Source: Candidatus Hydrogenedentota bacterium
GTDB taxonomy: Bacteria > Hydrogenedentota > Hydrogenedentia > Hydrogenedentales > CAITNO01
NCBI GenBank assembly: GCA_012730105.1
Contig: JAAYBJ010000222.1
Coordinates: 1-35,350, forward strand
Direction of reading: 5' to 3'
DNA: 35,350 nt
The translations under genes and the position numbers were made by a program. Shown piece by piece: positions 1 to 7,813 of the stretch (position 1 is the first letter of the stretch; every line of letters begins with the position of its first letter). The notes under the pieces were generated by a model. That model worked only from the letters and a program-made list of their open reading frames with translations. It was not told the origin of the DNA and ran no database searches.

Positions 1-281
1 AGCAGTCCCCCGATGAAGCCGCCATAGAAGACGAGTCCACTACCGGTTAAAAAGAACAGCTGACAAAGAGGCCTATCGAATTGCACCAGGTAAAACAGGC
101 GGGCGCCCATGATCGCCCCGAGAAAAGTCCACACACCGATATCGGGACGTACCCGTAGCGGCGTTGCCGAACGGCGATCATACCAAACCATTCCAAGAAT
201 GCAGAAGACAAAACTGAAACACAAGAAGTAGGTATAGGCGGGCACGGGTAGTCCCCACGCGTAAAACAGAATCCGTTTCAC
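1..281 (-). CDS. lgt: Prolipoprotein diacylglyceryl transferase (5' part, cut by window edge)
   Basis: Integral inner-membrane enzyme that moves diacylglyceryl from phosphatidylglycerol to the lipobox cysteine of prolipoproteins. Reading the minus strand from a GTG at 281 gives 93 residues with no stop up to the window edge. It shows the Lgt N-terminal pattern: a short cytoplasmic start, a hydrophobic segment at about residues 12-32, GARLFYLV at 59-66, and GLVFYGGFIGG at 82-92, which matches the family's G-L-x-[WF]-Y-G-G-x-I-G-G block. The catalytic arginine and later helices lie outside the window. A GGGGAC stretch 9-14 bases upstream could serve as a ribosome site, and a good sigma-70 promoter faces this start (381-409). 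Recognition rests on motifs only, but the combination is specific. Confidence 0.85.
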   Translation of the reverse strand, partial: MKRILFYAWGLPVPAYTYFLCFSFVFCILGMVWYDRRSATPLRVRPDIGVWTFLGAIMGARLFYLVQFDRPLCQLFFLTGSGLVFYGGFIGGL

Positions 282-380
282 AACCGCCGTCCCCTATTCC
301 AATGTGACAAGAGCAGCATCACAAGGCAATCTCCTATTGCTAAAGACTTCCTCAACGAATAAAACACGACGTTATGCTTA

Positions 381-409
381 AGTATATATCACCACATCAC
401 AAATGTCAA
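381..409 (-). promoter_or_regulatory. Sigma-70-type promoter for lgt
   Basis: On the minus strand a perfect -35 box TTGACA (404-409) is followed after exactly 17 bases by TATACT (381-386). It lies about 100 bases upstream of the GTG of lgt and points at it. Sequence match only. Confidence 0.65.
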
Positions 410-533
410 CACTATTTATTTTATTTATAATGTACCCAATGGGAATGTATATTCGGCTTGTGGCGGGATATCGCATCTCCCTGCAATTATTAGCTAATTT
501 TGCTTAAACTGGCGTTACCTACAATCCAGTTTG

Positions 534-616
534 CTTTTGTGGTGCAGGCAGGATGCCTGCCGGTCAGGCGCTGATCAAGGAAAAAGGCCGCAGGCAGGAT
601 GCCTGCACCACAAAAG
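534..616. repeat. Inverted repeat with 27-base arms
   Basis: The arms at 534-560 and 590-616 both contain GCAGGCAGGATGCCTGC, and the outer ends CTTTTGTGGT and ACCACAAAAG are reverse complements. Each arm core is itself nearly palindromic (GCAGGCA..TGCCTGC), so the arms pair with only a 3-base central mismatch. The spacer is 29 bases. It resembles a REP-type extragenic palindrome. A further related fragment, GCAGGCAAGATGC, follows at about 626-638. Confidence 0.75.
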
Positions 617-807
617 AGTAGAACAGCAGGCAAGATGCTTCCATCATAACTCCGGGAGTTGATGAAGCATTGTGGTCCACGGGGTTGAGGAGATAAAGAA
701 GGAAAGTGAATGTCCGCTTATTGAGGAATAGTCGTCATTCACGATAGGGAGGGGCGGCGTGCATCGGTCAGGGCGGGAGGGTGTGACTGGATCTTTTTGA
801 ATTTCGA

Positions 808-992
808 GGACATGTCTGAATGGCACTAAATTAAGGCATTTGCTAATCGTAAATATTAGTATATGATGAAGCAAAGGAGGGACTGACCCACAAAAAACGT
901 ACTCAAACCCTTATATTCACCAACAACACGATTCTTTTTTTGGGGTCTGTCCCTCCTTTGCGGACATAAATTAGTGCCATTCGGGACATGTT
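808..992. repeat. Nested palindromic (REP/BIME-like) element, copy 1
   Basis: There are two nested inverted repeats. The outer arms are 808-832 and 968-991, both built on ACATGTC..GAATGGCACTAA. The inner arms are about 871-899 and 933-961, built on GCAAAGGAGGGACTGACCC and its complement, with T/A-rich ends next to the loop. The inner part is homologous, loop included, to 6871-6960. It lies downstream of the minus-strand thioredoxin gene and could also terminate its transcript. Such elements are commonly spread by Y1 (RAYT-type) transposases, but none is in this window. Confidence 0.75.
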
Positions 993-1136
993 CCCAATTG
1001 CATATTTATGCTTGGGAGTAACACAAAAGGTTTTGAATATAATTGGTAAACATATCCCCGGAATTCAACCGCTCGAACAGGAATTCAGGAGGAAACAGGA
1101 CGAGATGTTACCCGGTCGGCACATTTCATCCCTGTC

Positions 1137-2234
1137 TCAGCTGACGCCGATTTTTTCCAGTTCCTTTTTGAGTTCTTCTTCCTGCAGCATGCCTTCCTGG
1201 CGTTTCACCAGGTTACCCTGGGCGTCATAGAAGAGCAGGAGGGGTATGCTAGAGGCCTTGTGGCGGTTGGCCAGAAAGGGCTCGTTGTCCACATTGACCA
1301 CCACCACCGTCAGTTTGTCCGCATGGGTTTCTTTTAGGGCGTCGATAGCAGGCTTCATCAGTTTGCACGGTCCGCACCAGTCGGCGTAAAAGTCCACGAG
1401 TACCGGCTTACCCTGGGCAAGTGCCTTGTCGATGGGATTTTCCTTGAACCGCGCCGCCATGGTTTCCACCCACGGCGCATTCAGGCTTAAACCGATAGAC
1501 TTGCCGAAGTTCATCAGGTGTTCATTGAAAGCCGCTTCCTGCTTGTCGCGGCTGAGATACGCCTCCAGTTCACCCTTGACCTCTTCAAAGGAAGCATCCC
1601 CCATCATGGCCTTGTTTTCTTCATAAAAAGCGGTCATTTCCGCTTCGGTGGGCTTGACGTCGGCGACCACCTTGTCCACATAGTCCCGTACCAGCCCCTC
1701 CCAATTTTCATCGCCGGGCTGGGCGCCGCTATCTCCCCGCACCTGGCGGTTGAGCAGGGGCTCGGTGGCCATGCTTTGGAGAATGAAAAAGCCGTAGGGC
1801 GCATAGTCCCCGCGCACTTCCTCGGGAATCTTTGTCAGTTCTTCCTGGAACATCGCCTCGGTAATCACCACATCGCCTGACGAAAGCAACTCGCCCGAGT
1901 TCAATTCCTCCAGCACCGCAGCCGCCAGGATGCCGTCACCGAGATCAGGATACGTTTCGGAGAGCAGGACGCCTTCCTTGACCGGCGGGATGACCGGCGG
2001 CGGCAGCGCTTCCCTTGTTTCGGAATCCTGCGCGGGTTCTCCCTCCGCCGTTGCTTCGGGCTCCTCAGTCACCACCTCGACTGGTGTTACGGGCTGGGCC
2101 GGCGCCGGTTCTGCTGCTACGGATTCCCCTTCAACCTCTTTCTTGCCCTGGCCGAGACAGGCCGTCAGGAGAATTGCCATGCCAAGGGCCATGGCGGCGG
2201 AAAAAAATACTTTTCGAAAAGCGCGCGTCAGCAT
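1137..2234 (-). CDS. Lipoprotein with SurA-like middle region and C-terminal thioredoxin domain
   Basis: Predicted envelope thiol-disulfide protein of 365 residues. The N-terminus is a lipoprotein signal with positive charges, a hydrophobic run and the lipobox LTAC ending at Cys26. Residues 27-85 are a low-complexity Ala/Glu/Pro linker. Residues about 110-260 are helical, with patterns resembling the N-terminal and linker parts of SurA/parvulin chaperones (an EEL..IP.EVRG stretch, then a T..EM.AFYEENK segment). That similarity is my reading, not a firm family call. Residues about 270-365 are a thioredoxin fold with the active site WCGPC at 286-290 and the cis-proline in SSIPLLLFY. The CGPC pair favours a reductant, or a thioredoxin-like oxidoreductase fed by a membrane partner. 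The ATG is supported by AAGGAGA seven bases upstream. The next gene on the same strand is lgt, 855 bases on, so they are not an obvious operon. Confidence 0.88.
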   Translation of the reverse strand: MLTRAFRKVFFSAAMALGMAILLTACLGQGKKEVEGESVAAEPAPAQPVTPVEVVTEEPEATAEGEPAQDSETREALPPPVIPPVKEGVLLSETYPDLGDGILAAAVLEELNSGELLSSGDVVITEAMFQEELTKIPEEVRGDYAPYGFFILQSMATEPLLNRQVRGDSGAQPGDENWEGLVRDYVDKVVADVKPTEAEMTAFYEENKAMMGDASFEEVKGELEAYLSRDKQEAAFNEHLMNFGKSIGLSLNAPWVETMAARFKENPIDKALAQGKPVLVDFYADWCGPCKLMKPAIDALKETHADKLTVVVVNVDNEPFLANRHKASSIPLLLFYDAQGNLVKRQEGMLQEEELKKELEKIGVS

Positions 2235-2609
2235 AGAAATCTCCTTGTTGCTTGTTTCCAGAGTAAAGCGACAGCAAGTGCTGTGATGCCAGAGGACATG
2301 CGTTTTTTCCTGCGCTTACGGGCGCAAGCCCGGCCCCCTCCGGCGGTCTGCTATCCCACACCGTTCAGGACGGATCCTATTGTACCTTAAACAGGCGGCC
2401 CGGTGCCTTTATTTCCCCGTGGATCATGCCCCTCCCCCGGATCGTCGGATAAGTAAGATATATCGTGTGGACTCAAGGTACAAATCCGCCTCGTTGATAC
2501 CCATCAAACGAAACATGATTATCAAGCGGGCCGGGGCTTCCGTGTCCCGCTTGACGTTGACCCGTGTGGAGTGTCATTGTACTTGTCATAACACACAGGA
2601 GATTCTGTC
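2235..2609. other. Divergent intergenic region
   Basis: This 375-base gap lies between the divergent thioredoxin lipoprotein and sulfatase genes and should hold both promoters. A weak candidate for the sulfatase is TTGACC (2557-2562), 17 bases before TACTTG (2580-2585). I see no RNA gene or repeat here. Confidence 0.35.
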
Positions 2610-4094
2610 ATGCAGCAAACCACACCGCTTACCCGCCGCCATTTCCTCAGGACTTCAGGCGCGGGGGTCCTGACCCTGTTCGCGGGATCGCTTTTAGCCC
2701 GGGCAAATGAAACGCGTCCGAATCTCGTATTTATCCTGGCCGATGATGTGTCCCCCAACGACCTGGGCTGTTACGGGAACGGCGGCATACAAACGCCCCA
2801 CCTGGACCAGATCGCCCGGGAAGGGCTGCGCTTTGAAAACGCCTACACCGTGACCAGCAGCTGCAGTCCGAGCCGGTGCAGCATGATCACGGGCCGCTAT
2901 CCCCACAACCACGGCGCTCCGGAATTGCACAAGGGACTGCCCCTGGACCAGGTCACCTTTCCACAGTTGCTGCGCGACGCCGGGTATCACACGGTCCTGT
3001 CCGGCAAGAATCACATGGGCGACGTCCGCCGCGCCTTCGACGTTATTTCAAAGGGCAAAGGTCCTGGCAAGGAGGGGGACTGGGTAGATTTGTTGCGGGA
3101 GCGCCCCAAGGACAAACCCTTCTTCTGCTGGTTTGCTTCGACGGACGCGCATCGGCCCTGGCAGTTTAATGAAGACGCGCCGCGCTACGGGCCGGAGACG
3201 GCGGCCGTGCCACCCTACCTGTTTGACGGGCCGAAAACGCGCGAGGATTTCACGGGATACTACCACGAGATCAGCCGGCTTGATCATTATGTCGGCGCCG
3301 TGCTGGCGGAACTTGAAACACAGGGAATTTTGGACAATACCTGGCTGGTTTTCTGTTCCGATAACGGGCGGCCCTTTCCCCGGTGTAAAACGCGGTTGTA
3401 CGACTCCGGGGTGGAAATGCCGCTTCTTGTATACGCCCCGGGCCGGGTGAATCCGGGCACGGCGGCGGGCCTCGTGAGTACTATTGACCTTGCGCCCACC
3501 TTCCTGGAACTGGCCGGCGTGGCCGTCCCGGAAACCGTTCAGGGCGTCGGCTTCCGCGCCGTGCTGGAAGACCCGAAGGCGACGGTGCGGGATATTGTCT
3601 TCACTGAGCATAACTGGCATGTGTTTCAGGCCCACGAACGTATGGTGCGCCGGGAGAACTGGGTGTATATCCGCAACGCCTGGCCGGAACGGCAGAACCT
3701 GTGTGTGGAATCCACCGCTGAATATCCCGCCGGGGAGGAACTGTGGGCGGCGGAGGCCCGGGGCGATCTGCAACCGCACCAGCGCGATATTTTCACCGTG
3801 CCGCGCGCGGCGGAAGAACTGTATGATATCAACACCGATCCGCACCAGATGAACAACCTGGCGGATAACCCCGCCCACGCGGAGACGCTGTCGCGCATGC
3901 GCGGCCTGCTCGATCAATGGACGGAGGAAACGGGCGACACCATACCGGAACAACCCACGGGCGACCGCCAGGACAAGCACGGCACCAAGAACCCCGATTT
4001 TAAGGTAAACGAATTCCCCGGCGCCGCGCGCAACGCCGTAAAGATCAACCGCCCCGGCCCGGTGCGGGAGGAAAGAACGGCGAAATCATCATGA
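2610..4094 (+). CDS. Tat-exported type I sulfatase
   Basis: Hydrolyses sulfate esters or sulfamates, probably on a polysaccharide outside the cytoplasm. The 494-residue protein begins with a twin-arginine signal (T8-R9-R10-H-F-L-R14) and a hydrophobic run. Sulfatase landmarks follow: the metal pair D45-D46, the formylglycine site C85-S-P-S-R89 with S-M-I-T-G after it, K133 and H135 in SGKNHMG, H181 in TDAHRPW, D251-N252 in SDNG, and K260 near LYDSG. All catalytic positions of the S1 family are present, and the modified residue is Cys. The LYDSGVEMPL and EHNWHVFQAHERM segments remind me of heparan-N-sulfatase-like members, but the substrate cannot be settled. The ATG has AGGAG upstream. The C-terminal ~50 residues are basic and hydrophilic, beyond the domain. 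Confidence 0.95.
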   Translation: MQQTTPLTRRHFLRTSGAGVLTLFAGSLLARANETRPNLVFILADDVSPNDLGCYGNGGIQTPHLDQIAREGLRFENAYTVTSSCSPSRCSMITGRYPHNHGAPELHKGLPLDQVTFPQLLRDAGYHTVLSGKNHMGDVRRAFDVISKGKGPGKEGDWVDLLRERPKDKPFFCWFASTDAHRPWQFNEDAPRYGPETAAVPPYLFDGPKTREDFTGYYHEISRLDHYVGAVLAELETQGILDNTWLVFCSDNGRPFPRCKTRLYDSGVEMPLLVYAPGRVNPGTAAGLVSTIDLAPTFLELAGVAVPETVQGVGFRAVLEDPKATVRDIVFTEHNWHVFQAHERMVRRENWVYIRNAWPERQNLCVESTAEYPAGEELWAAEARGDLQPHQRDIFTVPRAAEELYDINTDPHQMNNLADNPAHAETLSRMRGLLDQWTEETGDTIPEQPTGDRQDKHGTKNPDFKVNEFPGAARNAVKINRPGPVREERTAKSS

Positions 4095-4192
4095 GTGCTT
4101 TTTTTAAGCGATTGTAGGAATGATGTGATTTTTCTGATACTATAGACTACACAGGTGATGGGATTTCGTCATCTGTAAATCGGGAAACATTA

Positions 4193-4501
4193 ATGATTGG
4201 GACAAAGACAGATATCGTGAATACACTGCGACAGCATGAGGAGCACCTTAGGTCTCTGGGTGTAGCCAGAATCGGCCTGTTCGGTTCGTTTCTTCATGGG
4301 GAACAGCGTGAGGACAGCGATATAGACTTACTGGTTGAATTTGTGCCGGGAAGAAAATCGTTTGATACATTCATGGAATTGTCATTCTTTCTGGACGAAG
4401 TACTGGAACGCCGGATTGAACTGGTCACTCCCGAATCTCTTAGTCCCTATTTGGCCCCTCATATCCTCCAGGAGGTCGAATATGTTCCACTCGCCGCTTG
4501 A
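4193..4501 (+). CDS. mntA: MntA-type minimal nucleotidyltransferase antitoxin
   Basis: A 102-residue nucleotidyltransferase of the MNT family, the antitoxin half of an MNT/HEPN toxin-antitoxin pair. Known MntA proteins transfer AMP from ATP to a tyrosine of the HEPN toxin and so inactivate it. The sequence has GSF at 31-33, the acidic pair in S42-D43-I-D45 and a third acid E76 in RRIELV, where many relatives have Asp. The helical N-terminus (residues 1-25) is typical. The reading frame overlaps the next gene by 20 bases, and the ribosome site of that gene (AGGAGG) is inside this one, so the two are coupled. The spacer before the ATG holds a small hairpin (ACAGGTGA/TCATCTGT, about 4152-4177), possibly regulatory. 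Confidence 0.9.
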   Translation: MIGTKTDIVNTLRQHEEHLRSLGVARIGLFGSFLHGEQREDSDIDLLVEFVPGRKSFDTFMELSFFLDEVLERRIELVTPESLSPYLAPHILQEVEYVPLAA

Positions 4502-4835
4502 GTATCTGCGGCACATGCGTGATGAGGCCGAATATCTTGCGGGACAAACTGCGGACTTGACAAGGGAACAATTCCTGGAAGATGCCACGCTAAAACGCGC
4601 CTTTGTGAGAAGTATCGAGATTATCGGGGAAGCGTCAAAAAAAGTACCCTCGGATATTAGGGCGCGTTATCACGGCTTGAACTGGAAAGCAATAGCAGGA
4701 ATGCGGGACCGACTTGTTCATGATTACTTTGGCATAGATTACGAAATCGTCTGGGATGTAGTGGAAAACAAAATTCCCCCGCTTCTTGAGGTGATCGTAG
4801 AAATACTGAAGAAGGAAGATAACCGCGGGGTTTAG
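4482..4835 (+). CDS. hepT: HepT-type HEPN ribonuclease toxin
   Basis: A 117-residue all-helical HEPN (DUF86) protein, the toxin partner of MntA. HEPN toxins of this group cleave RNA, in some cases tRNA. The catalytic R-X4-H-X-Y motif is intact as R75-DRLV-H80-D-Y82, and Y82 is the residue that MntA relatives adenylylate. The ATG at 4482 is chosen over an in-frame upstream Met at 4335 because AGGAGG sits eight bases before it and the protein then starts where the family does (MFHSPLEYLRHM). The 3' end is intact, so the pair looks functional. It sits between the sulfatase and the GH28 gene without an evident link to either. Confidence 0.92.
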   Translation: MFHSPLEYLRHMRDEAEYLAGQTADLTREQFLEDATLKRAFVRSIEIIGEASKKVPSDIRARYHGLNWKAIAGMRDRLVHDYFGIDYEIVWDVVENKIPPLLEVIVEILKKEDNRGV

Positions 4836-4968
4836 TCCTGAACCTTTTAAAATTCTTTCTTTTACATCTTACGTAGTAACAACGTTTCTGGACTAACGGA
4901 CCTTTTCATGCACAAAAGACAGTGTATGAAAAATAGTGCCAATGAATACAGTCAGGGAGGGGACGTTT

Positions 4969-6336
4969 ATGTATAAAGATTTACAGTACATCTTGTCGGC
5001 AATACTCTTGTTACTTGTCGGCTTTTCGGCAGGGGCGGACGTAACTGTTAGTTATGACGTGTCAGCCTTCAGTGCCGTGGGGGACGGCGTCACGCTGGAT
5101 ACCGCCGCGCTGCAGGCGGCGATTGACGCCTGCCACACAAACGGCGGCGGCGTGGTGCGGGTGCCAACCGGGCGTTTTCTCACGGGAACACTCACCCTGA
5201 ATGATGGTGTGAACCTGCACCTGTGCCGGGGTGCCGTGCTTTTAGGCAGCACGAAGCTGGACGACTACCCGAAACGCAAGGCGCGATACCGTTCCTATAC
5301 GGACAATTACACGGATCGTGCCCTGATCTATGCGGAAGACGCCCGTGATATCGCAATTTCCGGGGAGGGCTTGATTGACGGTCAGGGCGCGGCCTTCTCG
5401 GGTGAATATCTCGTGCGCCCGTACATGCTGCGTTTTGTCTCCTGCGAGGGCGTATCCCTGGAAGATGTTACCCTGCGCAATGGCGCCATGTGGACGGTGC
5501 ATTTCTTCGCATGCGACCGCGTGTATGCCCGGGGCGTTACCATCCGCAGCCGCTGCAACAAGAACAATGACGGGCTGGACATCGACAGTTGCTCCAATGT
5601 GCGGATTGCCGACTGCGACATCAGCAGCGGCGACGACGCCATCGTATTGAAAAGCACTTCAGCGCGCCCCTGCAGCAATGTCGTGATCACGAACTGCGTG
5701 CTCAGCACCGACTGCAACGCCCTCAAGATGGGCACCGAGTCCAACGGCGGTTTCCAGAACATCGCCATCACCAACTGCGCCATTTACGACACGCGCCTGT
5801 CGGGGATCGCCCTGGAAGTCGTGGACGGCGGGCTCCTGGACGGCGTCACCATTTCCAACATCACAATGCGGAACACGGGCGGCCCCGTTTTCATCCGCCT
5901 GGGTAACCGGGCCCGGCCGTATCAGAAGGACATGGAGGCGCCTGGTGTCGGCGCGCTGCGCAATGTTTCCCTGAGCACGATTGTGGCCACGGGCGCGGAC
6001 GCGACCGGATGCTCTATCACGGGCCTGCCCGGCCATCCTGTGGAGAATATTTCCCTGCGCGATATTCGGATCGCGTTTGCGGGCGGCGGCACAGAGGAAG
6101 ACGCGAAATGCATTCCCGAAGAACTGCCGGAGAAGTATCCCGAATACCGGATGTTCGGCACGCTGCCGGCCTACGGCTTCTATATCCGTCATGCCCGGGA
6201 TATCCGCATGGATGGCGTTTCCCTGACCACCGACACCGCAGACGCCCGGCCCGCGATCGTACAAGAGGATGTGGAGGGGCTGGCGCTCACCGGAATCCGG
6301 GACAACAGTGACATGTCGCCAACTACGAATCCATGA
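4969..6336 (+). CDS. Exported GH28 (polygalacturonase-like) glycoside hydrolase
   Basis: Right-handed beta-helix glycosidase, probably acting on pectin-type galacturonides. The 455-residue form starts at the ATG at 4969, preceded by GGGAGGGGAC. An upstream in-frame ATG at 4936 has no such site. Residues 1-23 form a Sec signal peptide. The domain opens with a pectate-lyase-3-like stretch (GDGVTLDTAALQAAID, 38-53). Catalytic acids appear as N-N-D201-G-L-D204 and S-G-D222-D223. The usual G-H-G motif is absent; in its place is A-L-K-M-G-T-E-S-N-G-G (251-261), a pattern I associate with a large bacterial GH28 branch. Substrate may therefore differ from classical polygalacturonases. Runs of N-I-x-I-T-N-C repeats are beta-helix turns. 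It lies near the sulfatase, which fits polysaccharide scavenging, but they are not adjacent. Confidence 0.92.
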   Translation: MYKDLQYILSAILLLLVGFSAGADVTVSYDVSAFSAVGDGVTLDTAALQAAIDACHTNGGGVVRVPTGRFLTGTLTLNDGVNLHLCRGAVLLGSTKLDDYPKRKARYRSYTDNYTDRALIYAEDARDIAISGEGLIDGQGAAFSGEYLVRPYMLRFVSCEGVSLEDVTLRNGAMWTVHFFACDRVYARGVTIRSRCNKNNDGLDIDSCSNVRIADCDISSGDDAIVLKSTSARPCSNVVITNCVLSTDCNALKMGTESNGGFQNIAITNCAIYDTRLSGIALEVVDGGLLDGVTISNITMRNTGGPVFIRLGNRARPYQKDMEAPGVGALRNVSLSTIVATGADATGCSITGLPGHPVENISLRDIRIAFAGGGTEEDAKCIPEELPEKYPEYRMFGTLPAYGFYIRHARDIRMDGVSLTTDTADARPAIVQEDVEGLALTGIRDNSDMSPTTNP

Positions 6337-6357
6337 CAAGTACGGGATTGAATCACC

Positions 6358-6888
6358 ATGATACGACCTTGTGTGGAAACCGACCTCGAAAACATGTTCT
6401 TAATCGTCAACGACGCGGCTATCGCCTACAAGGGCGTCATCCCGGAAGACTGCTGGCATGAACCCTACATGGCGATGGAGGAACTGGCGCATGAAATCCG
6501 GGACGGCGTAATTTTCTGGGGTTGGGAAGAAGACGGCGAGCTGCAGGGCGTCATGGGCATCCAGGACCGGGGACCGGTCACCCTCATACGCCATGCCTAT
6601 GTGCGCACGGAAAGAAGGAACAGCGGCATTGGCACAAAACTGCTGCGGCACCTGGAACAGCTGACCGAAACACCCATCCTCATCGGCACCTGGCTGGCGG
6701 CGAACTGGGCTATTCGCTTTTATGAAAAAAACGGTTATCGTATGTTGTCGAGGGTGGAAACGGATGCCCTGTTGCGGCGGTACTGGCGCATTCCCGAACG
6801 ACAGATAGTCACTTCCATCGTGCTCGCGGACAAGAAGTGGGTACCGGTAGAGGGGAAGGCTAACTTAAGCCCGCAAAGAAGGGACTGA
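6358..6888 (+). CDS. GNAT-family N-acetyltransferase with a repeat-derived tail
   Basis: Acetyl-CoA-dependent acetyltransferase of 176 residues, substrate unknown. The acetyl-CoA loop is R86-R-N-S-G-I-G92, followed by the helix TKLLRHLEQL, and the late motif A-I-R-F-Y-E-K-N-G-Y (118-127) is typical. It follows the GH28 gene by 21 bases and may share its transcript. Its stop codon TGA (6886-6888) lies inside the left arm of a palindromic repeat, so the last five codons (PQRRD) are encoded by that element and not by the ancestral gene. The fold ends well before this, so activity is probably unaffected. Confidence 0.9.
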   Translation: MIRPCVETDLENMFLIVNDAAIAYKGVIPEDCWHEPYMAMEELAHEIRDGVIFWGWEEDGELQGVMGIQDRGPVTLIRHAYVRTERRNSGIGTKLLRHLEQLTETPILIGTWLAANWAIRFYEKNGYRMLSRVETDALLRRYWRIPERQIVTSIVLADKKWVPVEGKANLSPQRRD

Positions 6889-6960
6889 CTCCACAAAAAC
6901 GCACCAGGGCCTTATCATCATTAATTACACGAATGTTTTTGGGGTGTACCTTTCTTGCGG
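6871..6960. repeat. Palindromic (REP-like) element, copy 2
   Basis: Arms CCGCAAAGAAGGGACTGAC (6871-6889) and the imperfect complement ending CTTTCTTGCGG (6950-6960) enclose a loop whose sequence resembles that of the 871-961 copy (CCTTAT.ATCA..AA..ACACGA). It lacks the outer GAATGGCACTAA arms of copy 1. It lies between convergent genes and could act as a two-way transcription terminator. Its left arm supplies the stop codon of the acetyltransferase gene. Confidence 0.75.
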
Positions 6961-7044
6961 TCCTATGCGAATATACTTTAAAAAGCGCCGACCTGTATTC
7001 CGAAAAGGCATTTAAAAAACCTGTCGGGATCAGGGAGTCTGAAA

Positions 7045-7428
7045 TCAATGGGGCGCCATCAAGTCGAAGGGCCATACCGGGAGGTTCCTGAGAATCCCAA
7101 ACGCGACCAGCACCGCCGCGGCAAACCAGGGCACCCAGGTCAGGTAAGCCCAGCGGGGCCGCAGCAACAGCGCCGCCAGAAAAGGCAAGGACAGTACCAG
7201 GAGCGGGTTCATGTTGAACGCGGCGATCAAGCGTCCATGGAGCAACAGGTGAACCGCACGCAATGCACCGCATCCCGGGCAATACAGCCCCGTCGCCCAG
7301 TGGAAAGGGCAGGGTGGGAAAAGGACGGTATCGGCGGGGTTGAACAAAAATAAAACAAAACCGGCCGCCACCACCAGGAAACATCCCAGTATCACCGGAA
7401 AATTCTTTCTGCCAATCCAGGTAGGCAT
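7045..7428 (-). CDS. DUF2752 membrane protein
   Basis: Small membrane protein of 127 residues whose function is not known. The DUF2752 signature is complete: C40-P-F-H, then G-L-Y-C50-P-G-C53-G, A-L-R-A and L-L-H-G. Predicted membrane helices lie at about 11-30, 68-88 and 93-113. The three cysteines could bind metal or form disulfides. The ATG begins one base after the stop codon of the upstream CD225 gene, so the two form an operon and are probably co-translated. DUF2752 and CD225 proteins are often found next to each other, which supports a joint membrane role. Confidence 0.9.
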   Translation of the reverse strand: MPTWIGRKNFPVILGCFLVVAAGFVLFLFNPADTVLFPPCPFHWATGLYCPGCGALRAVHLLLHGRLIAAFNMNPLLVLSLPFLAALLLRPRWAYLTWVPWFAAAVLVAFGILRNLPVWPFDLMAPH

Positions 7429-7429
7429 A

Positions 7430-7813
7430 TTAGAATTCTGTAGTCATCCCGGTGGAAAGGCCTAACAAAACCAAAAAAACATAGATAAGAACCACGGCAA
7501 ACCCAAGGCCGAAAGCGATCCACGACCACATTTTGGCTTTATTGGAGCAGTCCAGGGCGCCTTGTATGTCTCCCGCCTGAAGTCTTCCGTTGACCTGGGC
7601 GGCAAAAACAATGGCGACAATGCCAAAAGGCAGGCAACAGAAAAGAGTTACGAGGATCGCGTGGACCAGGTAATTCGGAATGGACCGATACATGGGGAGT
7701 GGCGGAACACCCGGCATCGGAGCCCCCGCGTTTGCGTGTCGCAGGAATGCATTACACCGGATGCACTGGTAGGCGCTGTCATCATTTAAGGCGCCGCAAT
7801 TACTGCAATACAT
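7430..7813 (-). CDS. Zinc-ribbon CD225/dispanin-family membrane protein
   Basis: A 127-residue protein with an N-terminal zinc ribbon (C3-x2-C6 and C17-x2-C20), a Pro-rich linker (33-44), and a CD225/dispanin domain with two membrane segments (about 48-72 and 97-120) separated by the family loop Q-V-N-G-R-L-Q-A-G-D. Bacterial members have no established function; eukaryotic relatives include IFITM proteins. The ATG at 7813 is preferred over an in-frame Met 11 codons upstream because AAGGAGA lies just before it and the protein then begins directly with the zinc ribbon. It is the first gene of a two-gene operon with the DUF2752 protein. Confidence 0.9.
   Translation of the reverse strand: MYCSNCGALNDDSAYQCIRCNAFLRHANAGAPMPGVPPLPMYRSIPNYLVHAILVTLFCCLPFGIVAIVFAAQVNGRLQAGDIQGALDCSNKAKMWSWIAFGLGFAVVLIYVFLVLLGLSTGMTTEF

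Larger units (their letters stand above)
282..1136. other. Gene-free, repeat-rich gap between lgt and the thioredoxin lipoprotein gene
   Basis: I see no credible gene in these 855 bases. The stretch holds the lgt promoter, one inverted repeat (534-616) and one large nested palindromic element (808-992). The short open frames here run through the repeats and have no family features. Confidence 0.6.

Noticed and set aside
644-874. 76-codon minus-strand frame left of the thioredoxin gene
   Set aside because: It overlaps the arms of the palindromic element and shows no family feature or ribosome site.
3048-3980. 310-codon minus-strand frame opposite the sulfatase
   Set aside because: Shadow of a GC-rich gene whose plus-strand product has every sulfatase motif.
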